Shown: in pieces, positions 43,830 through 52,847 of the stretch
Numbering within the stretch: position 1 is the stretch's first letter
Layout of the letters: the number at the start of each line of letters is the position of its first letter
Origin: Variovorax boronicumulans
GTDB taxonomy: Bacteria; Pseudomonadota; Gammaproteobacteria; Burkholderiales; Burkholderiaceae_C
DNA length: 64,000 nucleotides
Direction: 5' to 3'
Assembly: GCF_030812215.1 (NCBI RefSeq)
Contig: NZ_JAUSSG010000001.1
Span: 62,001-126,000 of the forward strand
Translations under genes and position numbers: made by a program
Notes under the pieces: generated by a model
Told to the model about the DNA's origin: nothing
What the model saw: the letters and a program-made list of their open reading frames with translations, nothing else
Databases searched by the model: none

Positions 43830-44836
43830 GACAAGCCTCCGCGCGCGCTGCGCCGATGCATCAGCCACAGCAGGTAGCTGCCGCCGAGCACCGCGGTGAG
43901 CACGCCCACCGGCAGTTCCTGTGGCGCGATCAGCCAGCGTGCCAGCAGGTCGGCGGCCATCAGCAGCAGGCCGCCCATGAGCGCCGCGAGCACGATCAGC
44001 CGCGCATGCGTGGTCTTGACCACCGAGCGCACCAGGTGCGGCGCCGCAAGGCCGACGAAGGCGATCAGGCCGGTCTGCGCCACGGCCGCGCCGGTGGCCA
44101 GCGCGAGCACCACGACCAGCGCGGCGCGCATGGCGCCCAGCGGCAGGCCGAGGCTGCGGGCGGTCGCCTCGCCGAGCGCCAAACCGTCCAGCACCGGCGC
44201 GAGCGCCCATGCGGCCAGCAGGCACGCAGCGCACACCGCGCCCATCACGGCGCAAGCACTCCAGCCGACCAGGCCGGTGCTGCCGAGGATGAAGCCCTGG
44301 ATGGCCTGCAGGATGTCCGCCGAGGCGATGGTGATCAGGTCTTTGGCGGCGCCGAGCACCACGCCGACGATCACGCCCGCAAGCAGCAGCCGCAGCGTCT
44401 GCTGCACACCGCGCGCCAGCGTGAGCGTGAGCAGCACCGCGAGCACCGCGCCGACGAAGGCCGCGCCGGTAAGGCCGAGCCGCATCACCCACTGCGTGCT
44501 CGCGGCAGAGCCGCCGAACAGCATCAGCGCCACTGCCACGCCCAGCGAAGCGCCCGAGGCACTGCCGAGCAGATAGGGATCGGCCAGCGGATTTCGGAAC
44601 AGCCCCTGCGCCACCGCGCCCGCGAGCCCGAGCAGCGCGCCCGCGAGCCACGCGCCGAGCGTGCGCGGCAGGCGGATGTCCCACACGATCTGCAGCGCGA
44701 CCGGGTCGTGCCGCGCGGCCAGCAAACTCTCGAAGCCGGTGCTGCCGATGCCGAGGCCGAACAGCAGCAGCGCGGCGCCCAGCACCAGCAAGGCCGCGCC
44801 GAGCAGCACGACGCGGCGCAGGTGGGCGGTGTGCAT
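43826..44836 (-). CDS. btuC: cobalamin ABC transporter permease (FecCD family)
   Basis: Ten-helix-type permease of 336 residues, with the family marks FRNPLADPYLLGSASGASLGVA, LLLAGVIVGVV, GSTGLVGWS, and GLIAFVGLAAPHLVRSVVKTTHARLI near the C-terminus. The ATG at 44836 leaves an 11-base gap to btuF; a GTG at 44851 overlapping the btuF stop and an ATG at 44872 are in frame, so the exact start is uncertain. Confidence 0.92.
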   Translation of the reverse strand: MHTAHLRRVVLLGAALLVLGAALLLFGLGIGSTGFESLLAARHDPVALQIVWDIRLPRTLGAWLAGALLGLAGAVAQGLFRNPLADPYLLGSASGASLGVAVALMLFGGSAASTQWVMRLGLTGAAFVGAVLAVLLTLTLARGVQQTLRLLLAGVIVGVVLGAAKDLITIASADILQAIQGFILGSTGLVGWSACAVMGAVCAACLLAAWALAPVLDGLALGEATARSLGLPLGAMRAALVVVLALATGAAVAQTGLIAFVGLAAPHLVRSVVKTTHARLIVLAALMGGLLLMAADLLARWLIAPQELPVGVLTAVLGGSYLLWLMHRRSARGGLS

Positions 44837-44847
44837 GCGCGCGGCGC

Positions 44848-45717
44848 TCACTTGCCCTTGTCCACCAGGCATTGCGCCATCAGGCGCGCGGCTTCGTCCA
44901 TGCGCGGGCCGGGGCGCACGAGCACATCGGACTGCAGCGCATCGAAGCGGCAGACGCGGCCTTCACGCACCGCGCGGATGCCGCCCCAGCCGGGCCGCTG
45001 CTCCAGCCCCTGCGCGCTGCGCACGCTGACCATGATGAGGTCGGGATTCGCGCGCACCACGTACTCGGGGTTCAGCTTGGGAAACGGCCCGAGCCTGGCC
45101 GGCACGATGTTCTTCATGCCCAGCCGCGCGAGCGTCTCGCCGATGAACGACGACTCGCCCGCCGCATACGGCGTGCTGTTGATCTCGAAGTACACGCGCT
45201 TGCCCCGCACGCTCGCGGGCACCGACTGCGCCGCCGCCGACACGCTCGCATCGATCACGCGCCACACGCGCGGCGCCTCGTGCGTGCCGAGCACCTGGTC
45301 GAGCTTGTCGAGCACGCGCTGCACGTCGGCATGGCTCTTGGGTTCGAGCACCAGCACCTTCAAGCCCAGCGCCTCGAGCCGCTGCGTGACGCGCGACGAC
45401 TTGGCCAGCAGCACCGCATCGGGCCTGAGCGCGACGATGGCTTCCACATTCGGTTCGAGCCCGCCGCCCATCTGCGGCAGGGCGCGCACCGACGCCGGAG
45501 AGTTGGAATAGTTGTCCACCCCCACCAGTCGTTCGCAGGCGCCGAGCGCGCAGACGGATTCGGTGAGCGACGGCAAGAGCGAGACGATGCGCTGCGGCGG
45601 CTGCGGCAGGCTCACGGTGATGCCGCGTTCGTCGACCACATCGAAGGCGTGCGCCGCGAGTGCGCACAGCGACAGGCCGATGGCGGCAAGGAGCGAGGGG
45701 AATCGACTCATCTTCAT
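44848..45717 (-). CDS. btuF: cobalamin ABC transporter substrate-binding protein
   Basis: Periplasmic corrinoid receptor, 289 residues, class III binding-protein fold. The signal peptide ends at ALAAHA; then PQRIVSLLPSLTESVCALGACERLVGVDNYSNSP, a linking helix (residues about 115-135) and FEINSTPYAAGESSFIGETLARLGMKNIVP. ATG at 45717 shares one base with the cobU stop (TGATG). Confidence 0.92.
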   Translation of the reverse strand: MKMSRFPSLLAAIGLSLCALAAHAFDVVDERGITVSLPQPPQRIVSLLPSLTESVCALGACERLVGVDNYSNSPASVRALPQMGGGLEPNVEAIVALRPDAVLLAKSSRVTQRLEALGLKVLVLEPKSHADVQRVLDKLDQVLGTHEAPRVWRVIDASVSAAAQSVPASVRGKRVYFEINSTPYAAGESSFIGETLARLGMKNIVPARLGPFPKLNPEYVVRANPDLIMVSVRSAQGLEQRPGWGGIRAVREGRVCRFDALQSDVLVRPGPRMDEAARLMAQCLVDKGK

Positions 45718-46292
45718 CAGGCGGGCGCCTTCAGGCTCAGCGGCAGACCGGCCGCCATCAGCGTCACGCGGCTGCAAGCGGCCGCCACGTCCTGGTTCAG
45801 GCGGCCCAGCGCATCGACGAAGGCGCGCGTCTCCCGGCCGAGCGGAATCACGCCCAGGCCGATCTCGTTGCCGACCAGCACCACCGGTCCGCGCGCCTCG
45901 CGCAGCGCGATCTTCAGCATGGTGGCGTGCGCCGCGGGCGTGCGCGTCACCGGGCGCGCGGCTTCTGTGCGCATGGGCATCAGCAGATTGGTGAGCCAGA
46001 GCGTGAGGCAGTCGACCACCACCAGCGTCTCGGGCGCGCTCTGCGTGACGATGGCGCGCCCGAGCTCGATCGGCTCCTCGATGGTCCGCATGCCGGGCAC
46101 CCGCTGGGCGCGGTCGGCCTGGTGGCGCACGATGCGCTCCTGCATCTCGTCGTCATGGGCCTGTGCGGTGGCGATCAGCACCGCGCGGTGCGCGCCGGGC
46201 GCGGCGGCCAGCCAGTCGATGGCGCGCTGCTCGGCGCGGCGCGACTTGCCGCTTTTTTGCCCGCCGAGGATGAATTCGTGCTCAACGTTCAT
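45717..46292 (-). CDS. cobU: adenosylcobinamide kinase / adenosylcobinamide-phosphate guanylyltransferase
   Basis: Bifunctional enzyme that phosphorylates adenosylcobinamide and then adds GMP from GTP, preparing the substrate of CobS. 191 residues. The P-loop is GGQKSGKSRRAEQ near residue 10; LIATAQAHDDEM, VVVDCLTLWLTNLL and GNEIGLGVIPLGRETRAFVDALGRLNQ follow. CobP in the Pseudomonas scheme. Its start overlaps the cobB end by 11 bases. Confidence 0.95.
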   Translation of the reverse strand: MNVEHEFILGGQKSGKSRRAEQRAIDWLAAAPGAHRAVLIATAQAHDDEMQERIVRHQADRAQRVPGMRTIEEPIELGRAIVTQSAPETLVVVDCLTLWLTNLLMPMRTEAARPVTRTPAAHATMLKIALREARGPVVLVGNEIGLGVIPLGRETRAFVDALGRLNQDVAAACSRVTLMAAGLPLSLKAPA

Positions 46293-47709
46293 CGATCCCG
46301 TCCTTTGCTGCATCGTTGCCCAGCTCGATCGGCATGGCGCCGAAAAGTCGCGCCGTGGCTTCCGGGCTGGAAGCGAACCACGCATGGAAATAGCTGGCTC
46401 GCACCGGGCCATGCACATAGAAGGCCTCGCCGCCGCGCGCACCGACGGCCTGCGTGGCGCCGGGCCGGGCGGTGTAGGCGGAAGGCGCGAGCGGCGTTTC
46501 GCAGCTCGAATAGTGAAAGGTGTGGCCACGCAGGGTGTAGCTGCCAAGCTGGAGCTGTTGCGGCCCGAGGCCGGCAAGGCGCTTCTGCATCGTCACGCGG
46601 CCGGGGAGCAGGCCCCAGAGGCGGCGCACCTGCTGCGGCCCGGCATCGGTGTGCGTGGCCAGTTCGTCGAACAGCGCCATCATGCCGCCGCACTCGGCCC
46701 ACACGGGCTTGCCTGCGGCGACATGCGCAGCCAGGCAGGCGCGCATCCGCTCGTTGGCCGACAGTGCCTCGGCATGCAACTCGGGGTAGCCGCCCGGCAG
46801 CCAGACGGCATCGCAGGCCGGCAACGCATCGCCCGCCAGCGGCGAGAAGAATGAAAGCCGCGCACCGAGTGCCGAGAGCACGTCGAGGTTGGCGGGATAG
46901 ATGAAGGAGAACGCCGCATCGCGCGCGATGGCGATGGTTCGGCCCGCCAGCAGTGGCGGCGTGGCGGCATCTTGCGCAGGAGCCGCATCGAAGCGCACCT
47001 GCGGCAACTGCGAAACCGGCAGCCGGCCCAGCGGCGTTTCGGCCAGCACGTCGGCTGCCGCGTCGAGCCGCGCCATCGCGTCGTCGAGTTCGTTCGCGCC
47101 GACAAGGCCCAGGTGCCGTTCGGGCAATGCGAACCGCGCATCGCGCGGCAAGGCGCCCATCCATTGCGACGGCTCGCGCAGCGCGTCCTTCAGCATGCCC
47201 GCATGCCGCTCGCTCGCCACGCGATTGGCCAGCACGCCGGCCCACGGCAGGCCTGACCTGAAGTTCTGCAATCCGTAGGCCAGCGCGCCGAAGGTGCCGG
47301 CCATCGCGTGCGCGTCGATCACGGCCAGCACCGACAGGCCGAAGCGCGCCGCGAGGTCGGCCGCGCTAGGCGTGCCGTCGAACAAACCCATCACGCCTTC
47401 GACGATCACGAGATCGGCTTCGGCCGCTGCGGCATGCAGGCGCCCCCGGCAATCGGCCTCGCCCGTCATCCACAGGTCCAGCGAATGCACCGGCGCGCCG
47501 GTGGCGAGCGCCAGCCAGTGCGGATCGAGAAAATCCGGCCCGCACTTGAAGGCCCGCACCCGCCGGCCTTGCCGCGCATGCAGCCGCGCGAGCGCAGCCG
47601 CCACCGTGGTCTTGCCCTGTCCCGAGGCGGGCGCAGCGATCAGCACCGCGGCGCAAGAGGCTGCGGTGCCGTCGCGCCGTGGCGAAAGGTCGTTTACTGC
47701 GGTGTCCAC
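46282..47709 (-). CDS. cobB: cobyrinic acid a,c-diamide synthase
   Basis: ATP- and glutamine-dependent amidation of the a and c side chains of (hydrogeno)cobyrinate. 475 residues, CobB/CbiA type. ATPase part: AAPASGQGKTTVAAAL, FKCGPDFLDP, VEGVMGLFDG. Glutaminase part: WLPGGYPELHA and nucleophile Cys in WAECGGMMALFDEL. It starts with GTG at 47709 inside the 3' end of btuB (16-base overlap). Useful only if cobyrinate-type precursors are made or imported. Confidence 0.92.
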   Translation of the reverse strand: MDTAVNDLSPRRDGTAASCAAVLIAAPASGQGKTTVAAALARLHARQGRRVRAFKCGPDFLDPHWLALATGAPVHSLDLWMTGEADCRGRLHAAAAEADLVIVEGVMGLFDGTPSAADLAARFGLSVLAVIDAHAMAGTFGALAYGLQNFRSGLPWAGVLANRVASERHAGMLKDALREPSQWMGALPRDARFALPERHLGLVGANELDDAMARLDAAADVLAETPLGRLPVSQLPQVRFDAAPAQDAATPPLLAGRTIAIARDAAFSFIYPANLDVLSALGARLSFFSPLAGDALPACDAVWLPGGYPELHAEALSANERMRACLAAHVAAGKPVWAECGGMMALFDELATHTDAGPQQVRRLWGLLPGRVTMQKRLAGLGPQQLQLGSYTLRGHTFHYSSCETPLAPSAYTARPGATQAVGARGGEAFYVHGPVRASYFHAWFASSPEATARLFGAMPIELGNDAAKDGIDER

Positions 47710-49655
47710 TTGAGGCCGAGGTAGGCGGTGCGGCCCCCGTTGGCGTAGAGGCGTGCGTACTGGTAGTCCTTGTCGCCCACATTGTCGATGCGGGCCACGA
47801 GGTTCAGGTCCCGTGCGATCTGCGTACTGGCCGACAGGTTCAGCAGCGTATAGCCGCCCAGCTTGATCTTGTTGGCCGCGTCGTCGTAGCGCTGGCTCGA
47901 TGCCTGCACTTCCGCGCCCAGCGTCCAGCCGGCCACGCGCCAGTCGGCGCCCAGCGTGCCGTGACGCTTGGCGCGCCGCGCGAGCAGGTTGCCGGTGTCT
48001 GCGTCCTTGGGGTCCTGCACGTCGAGCGAGGCGCGCAGCGTGACGTCGCCGATGCGCTGGCTGGCCGAGAGCGTCGCGCCCTGCAGCGTGGCACGGGCCA
48101 CGTTGGTGTAGCAGCCGAACGTCGAGGCGCAGCCCGTGGCGGTGCCCACGAAGTTGATCAGGTTGCGTACGCGGTTGCGGTACACCACGATGCCGGCGGT
48201 GGTGCCGTCCTTGGCGTAGTGCAGGCCCAGCTCGACGTTGCGGCTGTCTTCGGGCTGCAGCGTCGCCACGCCGTATTCGCTGAAGCGCTGGTAGAGCGTC
48301 GGCACGCGGAAGGCGGTGCCGGCCGATGCGGTGAAGCGCAGCGACGGAAGGATGGCGAAACCGTAGGCGGCGCTGCCGGTGGTCTTGCCGCCGAACTCGC
48401 TGTCCCGGTCGCGGCGCACATGCAGTTGCAGCGAGTGCGGGCCCTGCACGAAGCCGTAGCCGAGCGCGAGCGCGTTCTGCGAGCGGTCTTGCGAGAACAG
48501 CTTGGCCGAGGTGGTGGGTGCGTTTTCCAGCGCATCCTCGCGGCGCTCCAGGGTGGCCGTCACCAGGTGCGGGCCGAAGCGGAACTCGTTCTGGAACAGG
48601 TAGCCGCGCAGGTTGGTCTCGGTGCGATAGAACGAAGGCTGCGTCTTGTAGACCGATTGCGAGTCAGTCACCTGCACACGGGTGCTGTAGATCTCGTTCC
48701 ACTTGGCCGACCAGGTGAGGCCGGCGGTGCGCAGCGTGTTGTCCGAGACGTCGTTCCTGAAGCGGATCGGCGGCCGGGTCCTGAAGCTGACCGAGGCGTC
48801 GTAGCCGGCCTCGACGTTGCTCTGGAGCAAGGTGGCTTCGATGCGCTGGTCTGGCGTGATCTGGAAGCCCAGCTTCAGGTTGCCCGAGGTGCTGCGGTAG
48901 CCGTCGCGGTCGGGGCTGGTGAAGCCGTCCTTCGAGGGCGTGCGCTTGTCGGCGGGCTGCACGTTGAAGCCCTTGCTTTCTTCATGCGCGACACCGAACG
49001 AATAGTCGAACAGGCCCGACTTGCCGCTCACGCCGCCTTCGATCTTGCGAAGGCCGTGGCTGCCGAAGCCGATGCCCGCGTAGGGCGACACACCCTCTTC
49101 GCCGCGCCTGGTGAAGAGCTGGATCACGCCGCCGATGGCGTCCGAGCCGTACACCGCGGCGGCCGGGCCGCGCAGCACTTCGATGCGGTCGATCTGCGCG
49201 AGCGGAATGCCTTCCCAGCCAGCGCCGCCGGTCGATTGCGAGTCGATGCGCACGCCGTCCAGGTAGACGGCGGTGAAGCGCGTCTCGGCCCCGCGGATGT
49301 AAAGGCTGGTGTTGTTGCCCACGCCGCCGTTGCGCGTGATCTCGATGCCGGGCTGGCGGGCCAGCACGTCGGCCACGCCGGTCGCGCCGCTGCGCTCGAC
49401 GGTTTCGCGGTCGATGATGGACACGTCGCCCACCAGGTCCGACAGCGGCTGCGGCGTGCGGTTGGCCGTGACCACCGTTTCGCCGAGCGTGGCTGCTGCT
49501 TTTTCCTGCGCATGCGCAAGTGTGGGCAACTGGATCAATGCAAGGCCGCCGAAGGCCGAGGCCAGCGCAAGCGGCAGGCAGGCAAGGCCGCGATGGCGAA
49601 TGGGCGCAGGCGCGCGACCGCGAGAGGCGCGGGAATGGAAAACGCAGGAAATCAT
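47694..49655 (-). CDS. btuB: TonB-dependent vitamin B12 receptor
   Basis: Outer-membrane corrinoid receptor, 653 residues. Signal peptide ending PTLAHAQ after a long n-region; TonB box ETVVTANR near residue 58; plug phrases ATGVADVLARQPGIEITRNGG and YIRGAETRFTAVYLDGVRI; then a 22-strand barrel ending in AYLGLKWTPQ. The cobalamin specificity is supported by the riboswitch directly upstream and by btuFCD downstream. First gene of the long cobalamin operon. Confidence 0.92.
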   Translation of the reverse strand: MISCVFHSRASRGRAPAPIRHRGLACLPLALASAFGGLALIQLPTLAHAQEKAAATLGETVVTANRTPQPLSDLVGDVSIIDRETVERSGATGVADVLARQPGIEITRNGGVGNNTSLYIRGAETRFTAVYLDGVRIDSQSTGGAGWEGIPLAQIDRIEVLRGPAAAVYGSDAIGGVIQLFTRRGEEGVSPYAGIGFGSHGLRKIEGGVSGKSGLFDYSFGVAHEESKGFNVQPADKRTPSKDGFTSPDRDGYRSTSGNLKLGFQITPDQRIEATLLQSNVEAGYDASVSFRTRPPIRFRNDVSDNTLRTAGLTWSAKWNEIYSTRVQVTDSQSVYKTQPSFYRTETNLRGYLFQNEFRFGPHLVTATLERREDALENAPTTSAKLFSQDRSQNALALGYGFVQGPHSLQLHVRRDRDSEFGGKTTGSAAYGFAILPSLRFTASAGTAFRVPTLYQRFSEYGVATLQPEDSRNVELGLHYAKDGTTAGIVVYRNRVRNLINFVGTATGCASTFGCYTNVARATLQGATLSASQRIGDVTLRASLDVQDPKDADTGNLLARRAKRHGTLGADWRVAGWTLGAEVQASSQRYDDAANKIKLGGYTLLNLSASTQIARDLNLVARIDNVGDKDYQYARLYANGGRTAYLGLKWTPQ

Positions 49656-49685
49656 GAGTGAGCCGAACGAACGTCAATGCCCCTG

Positions 49686-49703
49686 GCCGGCCTCCCCGCC
49701 GGC
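49686..49703 (-). promoter_or_regulatory. candidate expression-platform hairpin of the btuB leader
   Basis: GCCGGC (49686-49691) and GCCGGC (49698-49703) form a self-complementary stem around a C-rich loop. Read on the minus strand the loop is GGGGAG, the only purine-rich ribosome-site-like tract in the leader, 30-45 bases before the btuB ATG. Sequestration in the B12-bound state is an inference. No U-run follows, so a terminator is less likely. Confidence 0.35.
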
Positions 49704-49775
49704 GCCCTGGGCGCAATGACCGCCACAGGCATGAACCGGTTTATTCGTTCGTTCATGCATGCGGCAGCCGCCTTG

Positions 49776-50014
49776 TTGGCCGGTATCCGGGCTGGCAGAA
49801 CGGCCCCTTGCCGCCTTCCCAGGCACCTGTTTCAGGGCGCCCAGTGGCTGGATGGAAAGGGGTGGCGCCTTGCGGCGTCGTCTGCTTGACCGTTGCGGGG
49901 GCAGCGCAGGCGGCTTCGGCCTGGGTCCGATGTCCGGCTTGCGGACTTCTCGGGGGCGTTCACTCCTGCTTCCCGTTGAACTGCACCGTGCGAACCACGG
50001 CGCGAGCACCAACG
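49776..50014 (-). ncRNA. cobalamin riboswitch
   Basis: The gap of more than 400 bases between btuB and the RidA gene holds a cobalamin riboswitch read on the minus strand. In order: GGTGCTCGCGCC near 50010, AACGGGAAGCAGG (about 49985-49970), GCCCCCGCAACGGTC (about 49905-49890), GCCACTGGGCGCCCTG and GGTGCCTGGGAAGG in the 49820-49845 stretch, and the B12 box GCCAGCCCGGATACCGGCC (49796-49778). All elements and their order match the consensus. The rest of the gap, 49656-49775, is leader. Confidence 0.92.
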
Positions 50015-50091
50015 GGCGGGATTTTAGGCCCTGCGGCGGCGGCGCTAAGTCGAAAGTTGTGGCTGCTGCGCCACTCGTACCGCCAGGGAGG

Positions 50092-50625
50092 CTACTTCGA
50101 TTTGGCCGGGCGGACCGCCGTCACCTCGATCTCGACCAGGTACGCCGGGTTGACCAGCGCCGCCACCTGCATCGTCGAGCGCACCGGCAGTCTGGGCTGC
50201 GCCGTGGTGCCGAAGAACTGGGTGTAGCCCTCCATGAAGCCGGCGAAGTCCATCTTGTTGTCCTTGGCCGGATCGCCCACCAGGAACACCTGCATCTTCA
50301 CCACGTCGCCCATCGTGAGACCCAGGCCCGTGAGGCTCTTCTCGATGGCCTTGAGCACGCCGATGGTCTGGCCCTTGGTGTCGCCGCCGTAGGCCGCGGC
50401 ACTGTTCTTGGGCGCGGCCGCGTCCTGCAGCGGCGGCACCTGGCCCGAGAGGTACACGTTGGTGAAGGACGAAGGAACCTCCACCGCGGCCGCGATCGGA
50501 AAGGTGGAGTTCGGAATGCGGTGGCGAATGACTTCGTCGGCCGCGTGCGCCGCACCGCAAGCGGCTGCGAACAGGGCGGCGGCGAGCGCCAGTTTCTTCG
50601 TCTGGGTGAGGAGGGTCATGGTCAT
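50092..50625 (-). CDS. exported RidA/YjgF-family imine deaminase
   Basis: 177 residues. An N-terminal signal peptide (LALAAALFAAACGAAHA) precedes a RidA domain with NVYLSGQVPPLQD, GLGLTMGDVVKMQVFLV and the terminal RSTMQVAALVNPAYLVEIEVTAV. The Arg that anchors 2-imino acids (in LPVRST) is kept, so imine/enamine hydrolysis is plausible. RidA proteins are normally cytosolic; here it should be periplasmic. The ATG at 50625 is 62 bases after the cytochrome gene on the same strand. Confidence 0.85.
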   Translation of the reverse strand: MTMTLLTQTKKLALAAALFAAACGAAHAADEVIRHRIPNSTFPIAAAVEVPSSFTNVYLSGQVPPLQDAAAPKNSAAAYGGDTKGQTIGVLKAIEKSLTGLGLTMGDVVKMQVFLVGDPAKDNKMDFAGFMEGYTQFFGTTAQPRLPVRSTMQVAALVNPAYLVEIEVTAVRPAKSK

Positions 50626-50687
50626 GCGTGTTGTCTCTCTGCGGGGTGGATGAATGAAGGAAGGATCTGCCGGAGGTCGCGGTGAAG

Positions 50688-51107
50688 TCAAGGCCGCAGC
50701 TTCTTGACGCTCTCCGCGGGAATCGCATCGGCGTACTGGTTGCCGAAATGCGTGCGCGCATAGCCGACCACGGCAGCGATCTGCTCGTCGCTCAGCATCT
50801 TGCCGAAGGCGGGCATGCCCTTCTGGCCGTTGATGACCACGTAGAGGGGGTACTCCGCGCTCGCGAGCCGCGGATTCGATGCGAGCGACGGGTAGGCGCC
50901 CGCGCCCTTCGCGCCCTGCCCCTGCGCCATGTGGCAGCCCTGGCAGGTGGCGCGGTAGATCGATTCGCCCGAGCTCTCCTGGAAGCGCGGGCCGACGGAG
51001 AACGCGGGCTCGGGCGATTGCGCGAAGGCGTGCCCGCTCATCGAAGCGACGGCGCCGAACGAAAGGCCGAGCACCGCGCGCTTGAAGGTCGTGAGGTTGT
51101 TGTTCAT
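50688..51107 (-). CDS. periplasmic class I cytochrome c
   Basis: 139 residues: signal peptide ending at GHAFA, one heme site CQGCH (Cys55, Cys58, His59), probable axial Met98 in GQKGMPAFGKM. It starts 25 bases after the flavin amine oxidase gene and precedes the exported RidA gene. A role as electron acceptor for the oxidase is inferred from this order. Confidence 0.9.
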   Translation of the reverse strand: MNNNLTTFKRAVLGLSFGAVASMSGHAFAQSPEPAFSVGPRFQESSGESIYRATCQGCHMAQGQGAKGAGAYPSLASNPRLASAEYPLYVVINGQKGMPAFGKMLSDEQIAAVVGYARTHFGNQYADAIPAESVKKLRP

Positions 51108-51132
51108 GGTGGGTGTGTCCTTCACTAGGCGG

Positions 51133-52731
51133 TCACGCGGCGACGGCGCGGGCATGCAGCCGCTGGATGGCATCGAGCGACGAGAGCAGCGCCCCCTCCT
51201 GCCAGGCCGGAATGTAGGAAGCGTGCTCTCCCGCGAGCGCGATGCGCCCGTCGACCTGGCACAGGTTCTTGTAGTGCTTCTGGCGCGTCTCGTCGGTCCA
51301 CATGCCGTAGCAGCCGTGCGTGCCCGGCACGCGGTGCCAGCCGACCGAAATGCCGTTGTCGAACTCGCTCGCGTACTGCGGATGCAGCTGCGTGCCGTAC
51401 TCGACCGCGCGGCGCACGCGCTCCTCGGGTGCCATCGCGGTGAATTCATAGGAGTTCGGGCCATCGAACACATAGGCACCGAGCACCACCGCCTTGCCTT
51501 TGGCGCCGTAACGTGTCGAGGGGTACGAGATGCGCGAGATCGGCAGATCGGTGTAGCTGATGCCGCCGTAGATGTGTTCGTCTTCTTCCCAGAAGCGGCG
51601 CTTGAACTGCAGACCTACTTTCACCGATGCGCCATAAGGCACGGCGTTGATGGCCTCCTGCATCGGTGCGCCGACCTGGATCTCGATCTGGCTCAACACC
51701 GACAGCGGAATGGTGCACAGGCACCAGTCGGCCTTGGCCTGCGTGACCGCGCCGCCCTTGGCTTCATCGGTGTAGGTAACGGTGACGCCGCGGTCGTTCT
51801 GCTCGATCTTGGTGACCTTCGCGCCGTAGCGAATGAGGCTGCCGACTTCTTTCTGGAAGGCCTTGGCGATCATGTCCATGCCGCCCACGGGCTGGAAGAT
51901 CGCGCTCTGGAATTCGTAGTCCTGTCCGCTCGCGATGTAACGCCAAAGGTTTGATTGCAGCAGTTCGCTCATGTCGAGCGGCTTCGATGGCTTGGCCAAC
52001 GGCATGAGGCCGCCGCCGGCATCGATTTCGTAGCCGCGGCGATCGCTGCTGACGGTGCCTTCGCGATAACGGAACTGCGTATCGAGAGCGCCCCAACGGC
52101 GCAGGCCCTCGAGCAGCTTTTCCTTGTCTTCTTTCGTCAGCGCCGCATCGAGGTTGCCCTGCTGCGTCGCCTTGCCGAGCAGCTCGGCCACGTAGCCCTG
52201 GTAGTCGGCCTGCACATGGCGATAGCGCTGCGGCTTGCCGCCATAGGCCTTGCTCGAATGCACGAGCGCGTTGTAGTTGACCTGGATGAAGGGCTCGAGC
52301 GCAACGCCCAGCCGCTTGCAGTAGCCGAGCACCGCATGGTGATGAAAAGGTATGCGCCACGGACCAGGATTGAAGTACTCGCCCTTCGCGAAGCCACACT
52401 GCTGCACGGCACCGCCGAGCTCCGTGAAGGTGTCGCCGCCGCGCAGCGTCCAGCAGCGGCCGCCTGCGCGGTTGCTGAACTCGAGCACCTTCACCGAGTA
52501 GCCCGCATTGCGCAGTTCGAGCGCAGCGGCCATGCCAGCCAGGCCCGCACCAAGAACCAGCACCGAAGCGCCCTTCTTTGCGCCATCGAGTTTCGGAGGG
52601 CCGCTGTAGCTGGACTCGGCGGCGAAACCGAGAGAGGTCATCGCCTGGTACATCGCGCCGCCGCCGGCGGTCTTGCCGATGAGCGTGAGCAGGTCACGCC
52701 GACTGAATAGAGTGTTGTTCTTCGTGGTCAT
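51133..52731 (-). CDS. Tat-exported flavin monoamine oxidase family protein
   Basis: 532-residue FAD amine oxidase. The N-terminus is a twin-arginine signal (FSRRDLLTLIGK, Arg11-Arg12), so it should fold in the cytosol and act in the periplasm. FAD motifs: VLVLGAGLAGMAAALEL, EFSNRAGGRCWTLR, TELGG, and the C-terminal LAGEHASYIPAWQEGALLSSLDA. The substrate is unknown: an amine or amino acid. The ATG at 52731 is preferred, 114 bases inside a longer open frame. It leads an operon with cytochrome c and RidA. Confidence 0.88.
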   Translation of the reverse strand: MTTKNNTLFSRRDLLTLIGKTAGGGAMYQAMTSLGFAAESSYSGPPKLDGAKKGASVLVLGAGLAGMAAALELRNAGYSVKVLEFSNRAGGRCWTLRGGDTFTELGGAVQQCGFAKGEYFNPGPWRIPFHHHAVLGYCKRLGVALEPFIQVNYNALVHSSKAYGGKPQRYRHVQADYQGYVAELLGKATQQGNLDAALTKEDKEKLLEGLRRWGALDTQFRYREGTVSSDRRGYEIDAGGGLMPLAKPSKPLDMSELLQSNLWRYIASGQDYEFQSAIFQPVGGMDMIAKAFQKEVGSLIRYGAKVTKIEQNDRGVTVTYTDEAKGGAVTQAKADWCLCTIPLSVLSQIEIQVGAPMQEAINAVPYGASVKVGLQFKRRFWEEDEHIYGGISYTDLPISRISYPSTRYGAKGKAVVLGAYVFDGPNSYEFTAMAPEERVRRAVEYGTQLHPQYASEFDNGISVGWHRVPGTHGCYGMWTDETRQKHYKNLCQVDGRIALAGEHASYIPAWQEGALLSSLDAIQRLHARAVAA

Positions 52732-52847
52732 GAGGTGGCTATAAATGTTTGAAAGGCCACTGTGAAGGCAGCAGAATCCATGCCAGACAAGGCACCGCGC
52801 GCCCTGCCGGCGGGCCCCATTTCCCCGGGAAACTACAATCGCCAACC

